Assembly (NCBI GenBank): GCA_937976375.1
Contig: CALJRU010000023.1
Location: 1-28,961, forward strand
Length of the DNA stretch: 28,961 bases
Direction of reading: 5' to 3'
Source: an uncultured Peptococcaceae bacterium
GTDB taxonomy: Bacteria; Bacillota; Peptococcia; Peptococcales; Peptococcaceae
In this document: positions 1 through 6,365 of the stretch, piece by piece
How positions within the stretch are numbered: the first letter of the stretch is position 1
Layout of the letters: the number at the start of each line of letters is the position of its first letter
Made by a program: the position numbers and the translations under genes
The notes under the pieces: generated by a model
Databases searched by the model: none
What the model was told of the DNA's origin: nothing
Seen by the model: the letters and a program-made list of their open reading frames with translations, nothing else

Positions 1-81
1 TTGATGAAAAATGATTTTTGTTATTTACCCTCTCTACTTGACTGGGGGCTAATCATGGTGAGTCGATCGTGGGGATTTCTT
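1..81. other. Window edge downstream of the thi operon
   Basis: These 81 bases lie past the last gene of the leftward thi operon. I see no credible gene start, no convincing terminator (no strong GC stem followed by a T-run on the minus strand) and no recognisable riboswitch. A weak dyad around 38-66 is not enough to call. An open frame running rightward from base 1 lies mostly over the tenI-like gene and resembles no protein I know. Confidence 0.4.
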
Positions 82-681
82 TTATGCTTGTTCGAGGATG
101 CTTCGGAGACGTGTGGTGAGTGTCTCCGGATTGGAATCTGTCATGCTGGCGCTCATAAGACAGGCGCCTGCCGGGTTGATTGGGAGTAAGAAGGGCAGGG
201 TTTCCTTTGTGATGCCGCCGATGGCATAGACAGGAATTTTGCAGGCTCGAACGAGTTCATCAAGTGCGTCGAGGCCTCGTGGTGGAAGGCCTGGTTTGCA
301 CGGTGATGTGAAAATATGGCCGTAGGTTACGCGATCAGCGCCAAGGCGCTGCACGGTCAACGCTTCTGACAGAGAGTGGACAGAAACGCCGATGCTATCA
401 AAGTCCTTTGGTAAAGAGCCACTTACTGCTTCAGAAAAGGAAAGCTGAAGATGACGAATGCCTAACTGACGTGCTTGCTTGGGTGTGCCGCGAAGAATTA
501 GCGGAACCCCCAAGCGGTCAGCAACAGGGACTAAGGGCTCAGCAAAGGCGTAGAGCGCATCATCTTTGAGATCCTTCTCGCGAATAAGCAGAGCATCTGG
601 ACGGCCTTCAAGCAGTCGCGTCAGATATTCGGTAACATTGCCACGAATACGCGCGCGCTCAGTGACATAGATGAGTTTCAT
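82..681 (-). CDS. tenI: TenI/ThiE-family protein, probably thiazole tautomerase
   Basis: A 199-residue TIM-barrel protein of the ThiE/TenI family, last gene of the thi operon and 5 nt after thiH. ThiE couples the thiazole and pyrimidine phosphates; TenI aromatises the thiazole tautomer made by ThiG. The sequence favours TenI. It has SVHSLSEA and YGHIFTSPCKPGLPPRG, with a histidine at position 122 of the GHIF motif, where Bacillus subtilis TenI carries its catalytic His. A ThiE enzyme would have a GxGPxxxT-type phosphate-binding segment here. LIREKDL (residues 32-38) and AIGGIT (near 153-158) are shared by both families. Many pipelines would label it thiE. I place it firmly in the family and favour TenI by motif, without having run an alignment. 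Confidence 0.75.
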   Translation of the reverse strand: MKLIYVTERARIRGNVTEYLTRLLEGRPDALLIREKDLKDDALYAFAEPLVPVADRLGVPLILRGTPKQARQLGIRHLQLSFSEAVSGSLPKDFDSIGVSVHSLSEALTVQRLGADRVTYGHIFTSPCKPGLPPRGLDALDELVRACKIPVYAIGGITKETLPFLLPINPAGACLMSASMTDSNPETLTTRLRSILEQA

Positions 682-686
682 GATCG

Positions 687-1871
687 TTAACCGACATGGA
701 TGTAGTCGGTGTAAACAGGCTGCAGCCCATTATCAAGCAAAGCTTGATGCACTTGATCGACACTGCGTGGATCGGAGATATCGAATTGAGCATCGGTTTC
801 AGTCTGATCCGAAGCACCAGTATGGCCGCCAACATCCGTATGAACACCAGCAGAGATCTTTGTAGCACAAATGGCAACAGCAGAATCACGGAAACCTTGA
901 CGTTCGCGTGTGGAAATGGTCATGCTGATTTGTGGATGATAGATACGTTGTGCACACATAATTTGCAAAAGCTGTGTTTCATGAACAGCGTCGGTAATGT
1001 GTTCGCGAGCATCGCTTTCATCTTCATTAACAAATGGGCGAATGCGAGGCACGGAAATGGCAAGATCAGCTTCAGGAAATTTCTGCTGGGTCAGTTCAAT
1101 ATGAAGCCCCGTTGCAAAAGCATCCTTTCGGAAATCATCCGCCAAGCCGAGCAGAGCGCCAAAACCTGCACCACGGAAGCCACCCATGAGTGCACGTTCT
1201 TGTGCGTAGAAGCGATAAGGAAGGCTGCGTTTATTACCGCGCAAATGCACTTCAGCGTATTTCTCTGGGTTGTAGGTTTCTTGGAAAACGGTGACGAAGT
1301 CAGCGCCGCATTCATGAAGGTATTCGTAGTCTTTGATGTTAGCAGGATAGATTTCAATGCCAACGGTGGTAAATCGTTCAGCTGCGAGTTTAATTGCTTC
1401 ACCAATCCATTGTACGCTGCTCATGCGCTGGGATTCACCGGTAAGAATAAGAATTTCCTGCAAGCCGGTAGCAGCAATGGTGTCGAGTTCTTTGATCAAT
1501 TCATCGTGGCTGAGCGCACCGCGCTGAATATGGTTGGAGCAGTTGAAACCGCAGTAGATGCAGCCATTGTCGCAGTAGTTGGCAATATACAGTGGAGTGA
1601 ACAGCTGTATGCTGTTGCCGAAACGTGCACGAGTAATGGCTTGTGCTTTTTCAGCCATTTGTTCCAGATAGGGTTCAGCGGCTGGAGAGAGAAGCGCTTT
1701 GAAGTCATCGAGGGTGCATTCATCATGCGCCAAAGCAGCTTCAACATCGGCAGCGGTGTAGCTGCTTGGATCATAGTCTTTTACAGCGTCAAGTACAGTG
1801 TTAAGAGTGGTAGGATCAAGCTGGTCCATACCATCGCGATAGGTCATTACATCCCAAGTTTCTGCAATCAT
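687..1871 (-). CDS. thiH: 2-iminoacetate synthase ThiH (radical SAM)
   Basis: 394 residues. A radical-SAM tyrosine lyase that cleaves tyrosine to p-cresol and dehydroglycine (2-iminoacetate), the C2-N precursor of the thiazole ring in anaerobes. The canonical CX3CX2C cluster motif is CDNGCIYC, with cysteines at 100, 104 and 107. A second region typical of ThiH lies around ILILTGESQ and IEIYP. The ATG follows a GGAGG site placed at the end of thiG, and only 2 nt separate the genes, so translation is probably coupled. Using ThiH rather than the oxygen-dependent ThiO agrees with an anaerobic host. The protein is slightly longer than the roughly 370-380 residues usual for the family, the extra being mostly N-terminal. 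Confidence 0.95.
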   Translation of the reverse strand: MIAETWDVMTYRDGMDQLDPTTLNTVLDAVKDYDPSSYTAADVEAALAHDECTLDDFKALLSPAAEPYLEQMAEKAQAITRARFGNSIQLFTPLYIANYCDNGCIYCGFNCSNHIQRGALSHDELIKELDTIAATGLQEILILTGESQRMSSVQWIGEAIKLAAERFTTVGIEIYPANIKDYEYLHECGADFVTVFQETYNPEKYAEVHLRGNKRSLPYRFYAQERALMGGFRGAGFGALLGLADDFRKDAFATGLHIELTQQKFPEADLAISVPRIRPFVNEDESDAREHITDAVHETQLLQIMCAQRIYHPQISMTISTRERQGFRDSAVAICATKISAGVHTDVGGHTGASDQTETDAQFDISDPRSVDQVHQALLDNGLQPVYTDYIHVG

Positions 1872-1873
1872 GA

Positions 1874-2641
1874 TTAATCCTCCAAAAATCCTGTGAGTGG
1901 GCTAGATGCGCTGGCTTTGTCAGTGAGAACTCGGCCTGGTTTTGCGAGATAAGCGAGGCGGCCGCCTTCAATGGCGAGACGGAACGCGCGTGCCATAGCG
2001 CGGACGTCTCCGGCTGTTGCGATGGCAGTGTTGCACATGATGGCATCGGCTCCCATTTCCATTGCTTCAGCAGCCTGGCTTGGCTTGCCAATACCGGCGT
2101 CTACAATGATCGGCAGATCGATGTTGGCAATGATTTCAGCAATTTTATCTTTATGAACAAGTCCGCGGTTGGTGCCGATTGGTGCAGCAAGTGGCATCAC
2201 GGCAGCAGCACCGGCGTCAACAAGTGCTTTGGCGGTATCAAGATCTGGGAACATATATGGCAAAACGACAAAGCCGCGTTCTGCAAGCATCTTTGTTGCA
2301 CGAACGGTTTCAGCGTTGTCAGGCAGGAGCCAGCGGCTGTCATTGATGACTTCAACCTTGACCCAGTTGCCGCAGCCCATAGCGCGTGAAAGTTCAGCAA
2401 TGCGCACTGCTTCATCGGCATTGCGTGCACCGGATGTGTTTGGCAGTAAGGTTACACCTTCAGGAATATGATTTAGAATATCTTCGGCACCATCTGGATT
2501 TGCACGACGCAGTGCAAGCGTGATAATTTCACCGCCGCCTTCTTCAATAACAGCGCTGATGAGGTCCAAAGAGAATTTCCCGGAACCGAGAATAAGGCGG
2601 GATGTAAAATCTTTTCCGCCGAGATGTAAAAGATCGTTCAT
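1874..2641 (-). CDS. thiG: Thiazole synthase ThiG
   Basis: 255 residues with the chosen start. ThiG condenses 1-deoxy-xylulose 5-phosphate, dehydroglycine and sulfur from ThiS thiocarboxylate into the thiazole phosphate. The Schiff-base lysine is in NWVKVEVI (Lys95). The phosphate-binding loops MPLAAPIGTNRG and VDAGIGKPS are intact, and the protein ends in the usual alanine- and glycine-rich tail. The frame is open up to an ATG at 2677 and has another ATG at 2653. Both are disfavoured: an AAAGG site (around 2655-2660) abuts the ATG at 2653 but stands about 11 nt before the ATG at 2641, and MNDLLHLGGK matches how ThiG proteins normally begin. It lies between thiF (33 nt upstream) and thiH (2 nt downstream). 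Confidence 0.95.
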   Translation of the reverse strand: MNDLLHLGGKDFTSRLILGSGKFSLDLISAVIEEGGGEIITLALRRANPDGAEDILNHIPEGVTLLPNTSGARNADEAVRIAELSRAMGCGNWVKVEVINDSRWLLPDNAETVRATKMLAERGFVVLPYMFPDLDTAKALVDAGAAAVMPLAAPIGTNRGLVHKDKIAEIIANIDLPIIVDAGIGKPSQAAEAMEMGADAIMCNTAIATAGDVRAMARAFRLAIEGGRLAYLAKPGRVLTDKASASSPLTGFLED

Positions 2642-2673
2642 TGATTGTTTCATCCTTTCGTAGTGAAAAATAA

Positions 2674-3477
2674 TCATGGCGTTGTTTCGCCGAGTAAAAG
2701 TCGCATAGTAAGTGTTGCTTGCGCCGATGCGCAGAGACCAACACGCGGTGCCATAAGGCCAATGCCTTCTTCACCTTCATTGGTGCCATCGCCGACAAGG
2801 TAAAAGCGTGTCATCACCTGTTTGGCAGTGATGGTGTTGCCGGAACTGTAGCCGGCCATTCCGCTGGCGCCAATCAAAATGGAGCGAGGAAGGCTGGAAA
2901 GCACGGTGTTGGTGAGCAATGCCTTGGTCTCAGGACGGTCCAAACATTCACAAATGAACGGGCAATCGCCGAGCAGTGAGTGTATATTGGATGCCGTAAG
3001 CCAGACGGGTGCGGTCTCAACATGAGTCAGCGGAGCGCAGCCGCGAATGGTGTCTGCCAAGGCATAGGCTTTTTTTTGACCAATTTGTGCCAATGTGTAG
3101 TGTTGACGTGCCAGATTGGTTGGGTCAACGGTATCACCGTCGATCAGCAAAAGCCGGCCTACACCAAGTCGCGCCAGCTCCAGAGCGACCAGCGAGCCAA
3201 GTCCGCCTAAACCGCAGATTGCCACATAGCTGGCTTGCAGCTTATCCATGATTATGCGTCCATAACGTGCATCGTATAGGGCGCGCCAGACCTCTGGCGT
3301 TGGCGCGGTGGTGGTGTCAAGCAATATTGCTTCGTCGCCATCGTTGATAGGGGTCTGCCAAGGTTTGCTGCGGCCAGAAATGAGGAGTGTGTCTGCGTTT
3401 GGCTGATAGTGAGGTTTTAGTTCAGCGTAGGTGCAAGCAGTGGTTGTGACAAGTTTGCCGTTAATGAGAATCTGCAT
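2674..3477 (-). CDS. thiF: ThiS adenylyltransferase ThiF with N-terminal ubiquitin-like domain
   Basis: 267 residues. It adenylates the C-terminal glycine of ThiS so that sulfur can be loaded. Residues 1-55 form a ThiS-like beta-grasp segment beginning MQILINGK. Residues 75-267 are the E1-like domain, with nucleotide motif GLGGLG at 89-94 followed by LLLIDGDTVDPTNLARQHY. The ending (FYLVGDGTNEGEEGIGLMAPRVG) is typical of the ThiF family-2 proteins of anaerobic Firmicutes, which carry such an N-terminal domain. The N-terminal domain does not end in GG, so it is unlikely to act as a carrier itself. The frame opens earlier, but the ATG at 3477 sits beside the thiS stop, as expected for coupled translation. 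Confidence 0.9.
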   Translation of the reverse strand: MQILINGKLVTTTACTYAELKPHYQPNADTLLISGRSKPWQTPINDGDEAILLDTTTAPTPEVWRALYDARYGRIIMDKLQASYVAICGLGGLGSLVALELARLGVGRLLLIDGDTVDPTNLARQHYTLAQIGQKKAYALADTIRGCAPLTHVETAPVWLTASNIHSLLGDCPFICECLDRPETKALLTNTVLSSLPRSILIGASGMAGYSSGNTITAKQVMTRFYLVGDGTNEGEEGIGLMAPRVGLCASAQATLTMRLLLGETTP

Positions 3478-3478
3478 A

Positions 3479-3673
3479 TCAGCCGCCTCCGACAAACTGC
3501 ACCACTTCGAGCCGATCGTCATTGTGAAGCATGGTATCGGCAAAGTGCTCACGTGTAATGATGGCGCCATTGCGTTCCACCACAACACGCTGCACGTTAA
3601 AACCTGCCTGAGACAAAAAGTCCTGCAGATTCATTGGGACATCGAGCGTTTGCTCTTTTCCATTTACGCGCAT
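3479..3673 (-). CDS. thiS: Sulfur carrier protein ThiS
   Basis: 64 residues with a beta-grasp (ubiquitin-like) pattern, ending in VQFVGGG. The terminal GG is adenylated by ThiF and converted to thiocarboxylate, the sulfur donor for ThiG. First gene of the operon; its stop codon lies 1 nt before the thiF start. Start choice: an AAAGGAGG site at 3680-3687 abuts the ATG at 3679 and stands 6 nt before the ATG at 3673, giving MRVNGKEQ, which matches the family. The reading frame stays open through the whole leader hairpin upstream, so an extended form cannot be ruled out from frame alone. No ribosome site supports one. Confidence 0.95.
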   Translation of the reverse strand: MRVNGKEQTLDVPMNLQDFLSQAGFNVQRVVVERNGAIITREHFADTMLHNDDRLEVVQFVGGG

Positions 3674-3691
3674 GGTCATCCTCCTTTGCAT

Positions 3692-3746
3692 AAAAAAAGA
3701 CACAATGAAAGAAACGCCCTTTTGGTGGTGTTCTCCATTGTGTCTT
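3692..3746 (-). terminator. Terminator-like hairpin in the thi leader
   Basis: Read on the minus strand, two perfect 11-base arms (3736-3746 and 3697-3707, AAGACACAATG and its complement) enclose a 28-base loop. A run of seven T (3698-3692) overlaps the end of the stem. The loop can extend the stem with GAGAA against TTCTT and one bulge. The T-run ends only 4 nt before the thiS ribosome binding site, so this lies inside the operon leader and looks like an attenuator. The plus strand has no T-run after the stem, and no rightward gene ends here. Confidence 0.7.
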
Positions 3747-3767
3747 GTGTATTTCATTTTCATATTG

Positions 3768-3796
3768 AGGATATCATAGCAAGTAGAGAATTTCAA
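3768..3796 (-). promoter_or_regulatory. Predicted promoter of the thi operon
   Basis: On the minus strand, TTGAAA (3796-3791) and TATCCT (3773-3768) are 17 nt apart. An overlapping TGCTATGAT could act as an extended -10 instead. The start point would be near 3761, giving a leader of about 88 nt that consists mostly of the terminator-like hairpin. No TPP-aptamer signature (CTGAGA or the ACCTGAT core) is present between here and cysK. Confidence 0.6.
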
Positions 3797-3808
3797 GCCT
3801 TTTTTATA

Positions 3809-3863
3809 GAAACGATAAGAAGCCGCATCTTGCAAAAAATCGTTTCGTTCAGGTGGTGAAACG
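3809..3863. repeat. Three copies of GAAACG(AT) between thiS and cysK
   Basis: GAAACGAT at 3809-3816, its exact inverse ATCGTTTC at 3839-3846, and GAAACG again at 3858-3863. The second and third copies flank the weak -35 region of cysK, and the first lies just upstream of the thi -35. The arrangement suggests an operator for a regulator shared by the two divergent sulfur-related units. The protein is unknown to me. Confidence 0.45.
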
Positions 3864-3871
3864 CGTATAAT
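3843..3871 (+). promoter_or_regulatory. Predicted cysK promoter
   Basis: A perfect TATAAT at 3866-3871 with a poor -35 (TTTCGT, 3843-3848) at 17 nt spacing. The poor -35 overlaps one of the GAAACG-type repeats, consistent with regulated initiation. The start point would be near 3878. The leader is short and carries a strong TAGGAGG site before the ATG at 3906. Confidence 0.6.
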
Positions 3872-3905
3872 AGAACAAAAGAGTGAAAACTAGGAGGATT
3901 TTACC

Positions 3906-4835
3906 ATGCAAGTTTATCATGATATTACAGAATTGGTCGGCCATACCCCAGTGGTAGAGCTGGCAAAAATGGCTGAAGCAGAGGGTGTGGACGCACGCAT
4001 CTTTGCAAAGATTGAGACATATAATCCAACAGGCAGCATGAAGGACCGCGTAGCACTGGCGATGATTCGTCAGGCAGAAGCGGATGGCCGTTTGGCTCCT
4101 GGCGGTACAATTATTGAACCAACCAGTGGCAATACTGGCATTGGTTTAGCTGGTTTTGGTGCCTACTTGGGCTATAAAGTGATCATTGTTATGCCAGATT
4201 CGATGAGTGTGGAGCGCCGCAAATTGATGCAGATTTACGGTGCGGAATTGGTGCTGACACCGGGCGCTGAAGGCATGAGCGGAGCGATTCGTCGTGCCAA
4301 CGAATTGGCTGCAGATATGGATAACGCTATTGTGGCCGGGCAGTTTGAAAACCCTGCCAACCCACAAGCGCATTATGCCACTACTGGTCCAGAATTGTGG
4401 CAGCAATTGGATGGTGAGATTGACGCATTGGTCGCCGGTGTTGGTACAGGTGGCAGCATCAGCGGTACTGGACGCTATCTCAAAGAAAAAAATGATAACA
4501 TTCAGGTGATTGCCGTTGAACCAGCAGCGTCTGCTGTACTCAGCGGTGGGCAGGCAGGGCCTCATGCGCTGCAGGGAATTGGCGCAGGCTTTGTACCAGA
4601 AGCACTCGACACCAGTATTTATGATGAAGTCATTCCTGTCACCAATGAAGCTGCCTTAAAGATGGTTGGCAAACTGGCACGCGTTGAAGGTTTGTTTATG
4701 GGCATTTCTTCCGCTGCTGCACTCATTGGCGCTTTAGAATGGGCTGGTCGCGAAGAAAACGAATGCAAACGCGTCGCTGTTCTTCTGCCAGACACAGGCA
4801 TGCGCTATCTGTCCAGTGAAGACATCTTTAAATAA
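3906..4835 (+). CDS. cysK: Cysteine synthase A (O-acetylserine sulfhydrylase)
   Basis: 309 residues, normal family length. A PLP enzyme making L-cysteine from O-acetylserine and sulfide in the cytoplasm. The PLP lysine is Lys46 in NPTGSMKDR. The substrate-binding loop TSGNTG and the phosphate loop GVGTGGSISGTG are intact. GIGAGFVPE and the C-terminal LLPDTGMRYLS match the CysK/CysM fold-type II family. The usual glutamate in PDTGERYLS is methionine here. It is transcribed alone from a regulated-looking promoter divergent from the thi operon and is followed by a clear terminator. Cysteine is also the ultimate sulfur donor for thiazole synthesis, which gives the divergent arrangement a metabolic logic. 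Confidence 0.95.
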   Translation: MQVYHDITELVGHTPVVELAKMAEAEGVDARIFAKIETYNPTGSMKDRVALAMIRQAEADGRLAPGGTIIEPTSGNTGIGLAGFGAYLGYKVIIVMPDSMSVERRKLMQIYGAELVLTPGAEGMSGAIRRANELAADMDNAIVAGQFENPANPQAHYATTGPELWQQLDGEIDALVAGVGTGGSISGTGRYLKEKNDNIQVIAVEPAASAVLSGGQAGPHALQGIGAGFVPEALDTSIYDEVIPVTNEAALKMVGKLARVEGLFMGISSAAALIGALEWAGREENECKRVAVLLPDTGMRYLSSEDIFK

Positions 4836-4848
4836 AAGTAATGACCAC

Positions 4849-4879
4849 GCGGTATCCTTTTAAGGATGCCGCTTTTTTC
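4849..4879 (+). terminator. Intrinsic terminator of cysK
   Basis: An 11-bp stem (4849-4859 against 4862-4872, one G.T pair) with a very short loop is followed by TTTTTT. It lies 14 nt after the cysK stop codon. Confidence 0.9.
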
Positions 4880-4894
4880 TTGCAATGAAATGGA

Positions 4895-4904
4895 AAGTTA
4901 ACTT
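4895..4904. promoter_or_regulatory. Operator O1 of the XRE regulator unit
   Basis: Perfect 10-bp palindrome AAGTTAACTT whose right end overlaps the first two bases of the -35 box. It sits in the context TGGAAAGT-TA-ACTT, repeated almost exactly at O2. A repressor bound here would cover the -35. Confidence 0.65.
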
Positions 4905-4931
4905 GACATTCTGAGGTGCCCTATTTATACT
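4903..4931 (+). promoter_or_regulatory. Strong sigma-A promoter of the XRE/ABC operon
   Basis: TTGACA (4903-4908), a 17-nt spacer and TATACT (4926-4931): close to consensus. The start point would be near 4938, just before operator O2. This probably drives all four genes 4979-7935. Confidence 0.85.
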
Positions 4932-4944
4932 GAACACAAGATGG

Positions 4945-4956
4945 AAAGTATACTTT
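4945..4956. promoter_or_regulatory. Operator O2 of the XRE regulator unit
   Basis: Perfect 12-bp palindrome AAAGTATACTTT in the first transcribed bases. It shares GGAAAGTWWACTT with O1, with centres 51 bp apart. The pair brackets the promoter and suggests autorepression by the small XRE protein encoded next. Confidence 0.65.
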
Positions 4957-4978
4957 ACGTTTTGAAAGGAGGGTAACG

Positions 4979-5191
4979 ATGAAGAACCGTTTGGAGGAAG
5001 TTCGAAAGGCGCATGGACTGCACCAGGAAGAACTGGCGCATGCTTTAAAAGTGTCACGACAGACGATTAGTTCATTAGAAAAAGGACGTTACAATCCATC
5101 GATTATTTTGGCTTTCAAAATTGCCCGCTACTTTGGCATGAGCATTGAGGATATTTTTATTTATGAAGAGGAGGAAGATTCAGATGCGTAA
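4979..5191 (+). CDS. Small XRE-family transcriptional repressor
   Basis: 70 residues and almost entirely a helix-turn-helix: MKNRLEEVRKAHGLHQEELA, then VSRQTISSLEKGRYNPS as the recognition helix region and an ISIEDIF-like ending with an acidic tail. This minimal HTH type usually sits first in operons with a small membrane protein and often an ABC exporter, and represses its own promoter. The GAAAGGAGGG site precedes the ATG. The stop codon lies inside the next gene (overlap of 8 nt), so translation is coupled. The inducing signal is unknown. The two palindromes around the promoter are the likely binding sites. Confidence 0.88.
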   Translation: MKNRLEEVRKAHGLHQEELAHALKVSRQTISSLEKGRYNPSIILAFKIARYFGMSIEDIFIYEEEEDSDA

Positions 5192-5615
5192 CAAGAAACG
5201 ATATTATCTGTTCACTGTAATGGGGATTGTTTTATTGTTGACCGGTTTCTTTCTGTTACGAGGATTTCCTGCTGCGCAGGGTGTGATGCAAGTGCTGCCG
5301 TTTGTATGCATTGGGGTAGGATGTGGTGCATTTGGCTGGGGCAGCGGGGAGCTTATCAGTAAGCGTGTGCTGCGCAGTGATCCAGAATTGGAATTACAGA
5401 TTGAAATTGAACAAAACGACGAACGGCGTATTCTCATCAGTGAACGTGCCCGTTCGCGCGCGTTCAATGTCATGAATTATACGTTTGCGACGTTGATTCT
5501 TTGTTTTTTACTGATGGGGGTTGATACCGCTGCGGTATTGATGTTGATAGCGGTATATCTTTTTGTGGAATTTTACGCCGTTTATCAAATGATCAAACTT
5601 GAAAAGGAATTATAA
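5184..5615 (+). CDS. Four-helix membrane protein partnered with the XRE regulator
   Basis: 143 residues with the ATG at 5184, which has AGGAGG about 9 nt upstream; the frame opens earlier, but those codons lie inside the regulator gene. Four hydrophobic segments are visible, around residues 9-25, 34-55, 96-113 and 115-135. Between the second and third lies a charged cytoplasmic-looking loop with EIEQNDERRILISERARSRA. That NDER...R.RA pattern recalls DUF2178-like small membrane proteins commonly paired with this regulator type. The function is not known. It may sense or modulate the signal to which the repressor responds, by analogy only. Confidence 0.75.
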   Translation: MRNKKRYYLFTVMGIVLLLTGFFLLRGFPAAQGVMQVLPFVCIGVGCGAFGWGSGELISKRVLRSDPELELQIEIEQNDERRILISERARSRAFNVMNYTFATLILCFLLMGVDTAAVLMLIAVYLFVEFYAVYQMIKLEKEL

Positions 5616-5657
5616 AATCAACCAGGATGAATGCAACATTGTATGGAGGGGATGAAA

Positions 5658-6365
5658 ATGACATTTACAATCGAACATTTATCAAAGCATTTTGAAGAAA
5701 AAGTTGTTCTTAAAGACATTAACTTTACATTTGAAGAAGGAAAAATTTATGGTTTGCTGGGGCGGAATGGCGCTGGCAAAACAACGTTGTTCAACTGCCT
5801 GAATCGTGATATGAAGGTGAATGGTGGGGACTTTTATCTTGAGCAAGATGGCGTTCGCCGCGCGTTGGCAGCGGAGGATGTGGGCTATGTATTATCCACC
5901 CCAGCGGTGCCAGAGTTTTTAACAGGGCGTGAGTTTCTGAAATTCTTCATAGATATCAATGAACAATCACTCCCATCTGTGAAAAGCATCGATGAATATT
6001 TTGACATGATGAGCATTGCGCCTGAAGATCGTGATAAGCTCCTGAAAGATTATTCTCATGGGATGAAGAACAAAATGCAGATGCTGATCAATATCATTGC
6101 GCAGCCGAAGGTGTTGCTGCTGGATGAGCCTTTAACGTCGTTGGATGTGGTGGTTGCCGAGGAGATGAAACAGCTGCTGCGTTCACTGAAACAGGGGCGC
6201 ATTACCATTCTTTCAACTCATATCATGGATTTGGCTTTGAATCTTTGTGATGAAATTGTGCTGCTTCATCATGGTGAGTTGGCTTTGATTGATAAAGAAG
6301 ATTTGGACGGTGGTGCGCTGAAAGACAAAATTATTGCGGCATTGAAGGGAGAAGACCATGAATAG
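5658..6365 (+). CDS. ABC transporter ATP-binding protein
   Basis: 235 residues. Walker A is GRNGAGKT (35-42), the signature is the variant YSHGMKNKM in place of LSGGQ, Walker B is VLLLDEPLTSLD, and the switch histidine lies in STHIMD. The segment after GYV, where the Q-loop glutamine normally sits, reads LSTPAVPEFLTG, so the usual glutamine is absent. The subfamily resembles multidrug or peptide exporter ATPases of Firmicutes. An earlier ATG at 5652 directly abuts the GGAGGGG site; the ATG at 5658 has proper spacing. The gene overlaps the permease start by 8 nt, so the two almost certainly form one transporter. The substrate cannot be read from the sequence. Confidence 0.9.
   Translation: MTFTIEHLSKHFEEKVVLKDINFTFEEGKIYGLLGRNGAGKTTLFNCLNRDMKVNGGDFYLEQDGVRRALAAEDVGYVLSTPAVPEFLTGREFLKFFIDINEQSLPSVKSIDEYFDMMSIAPEDRDKLLKDYSHGMKNKMQMLINIIAQPKVLLLDEPLTSLDVVVAEEMKQLLRSLKQGRITILSTHIMDLALNLCDEIVLLHHGELALIDKEDLDGGALKDKIIAALKGEDHE

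Noticed and set aside
1..189. Rightward 62-codon open frame with many cysteines, starting at the window edge
   Set aside because: It overlaps the tenI-like gene antisense, begins with TTG at base 1, has no ribosome site and resembles no known protein.
696..1877. 393-codon open frame antisense to thiH
   Set aside because: Its length mirrors thiH exactly and comes from codon bias; its translation shows no domain, and thiH is unmistakable.
3692..3746. T-box or TPP riboswitch in the thi leader
   Set aside because: No AGGGTGG T-box core, no specifier stem and no TPP core motifs; the element is a plain hairpin with a T-run.
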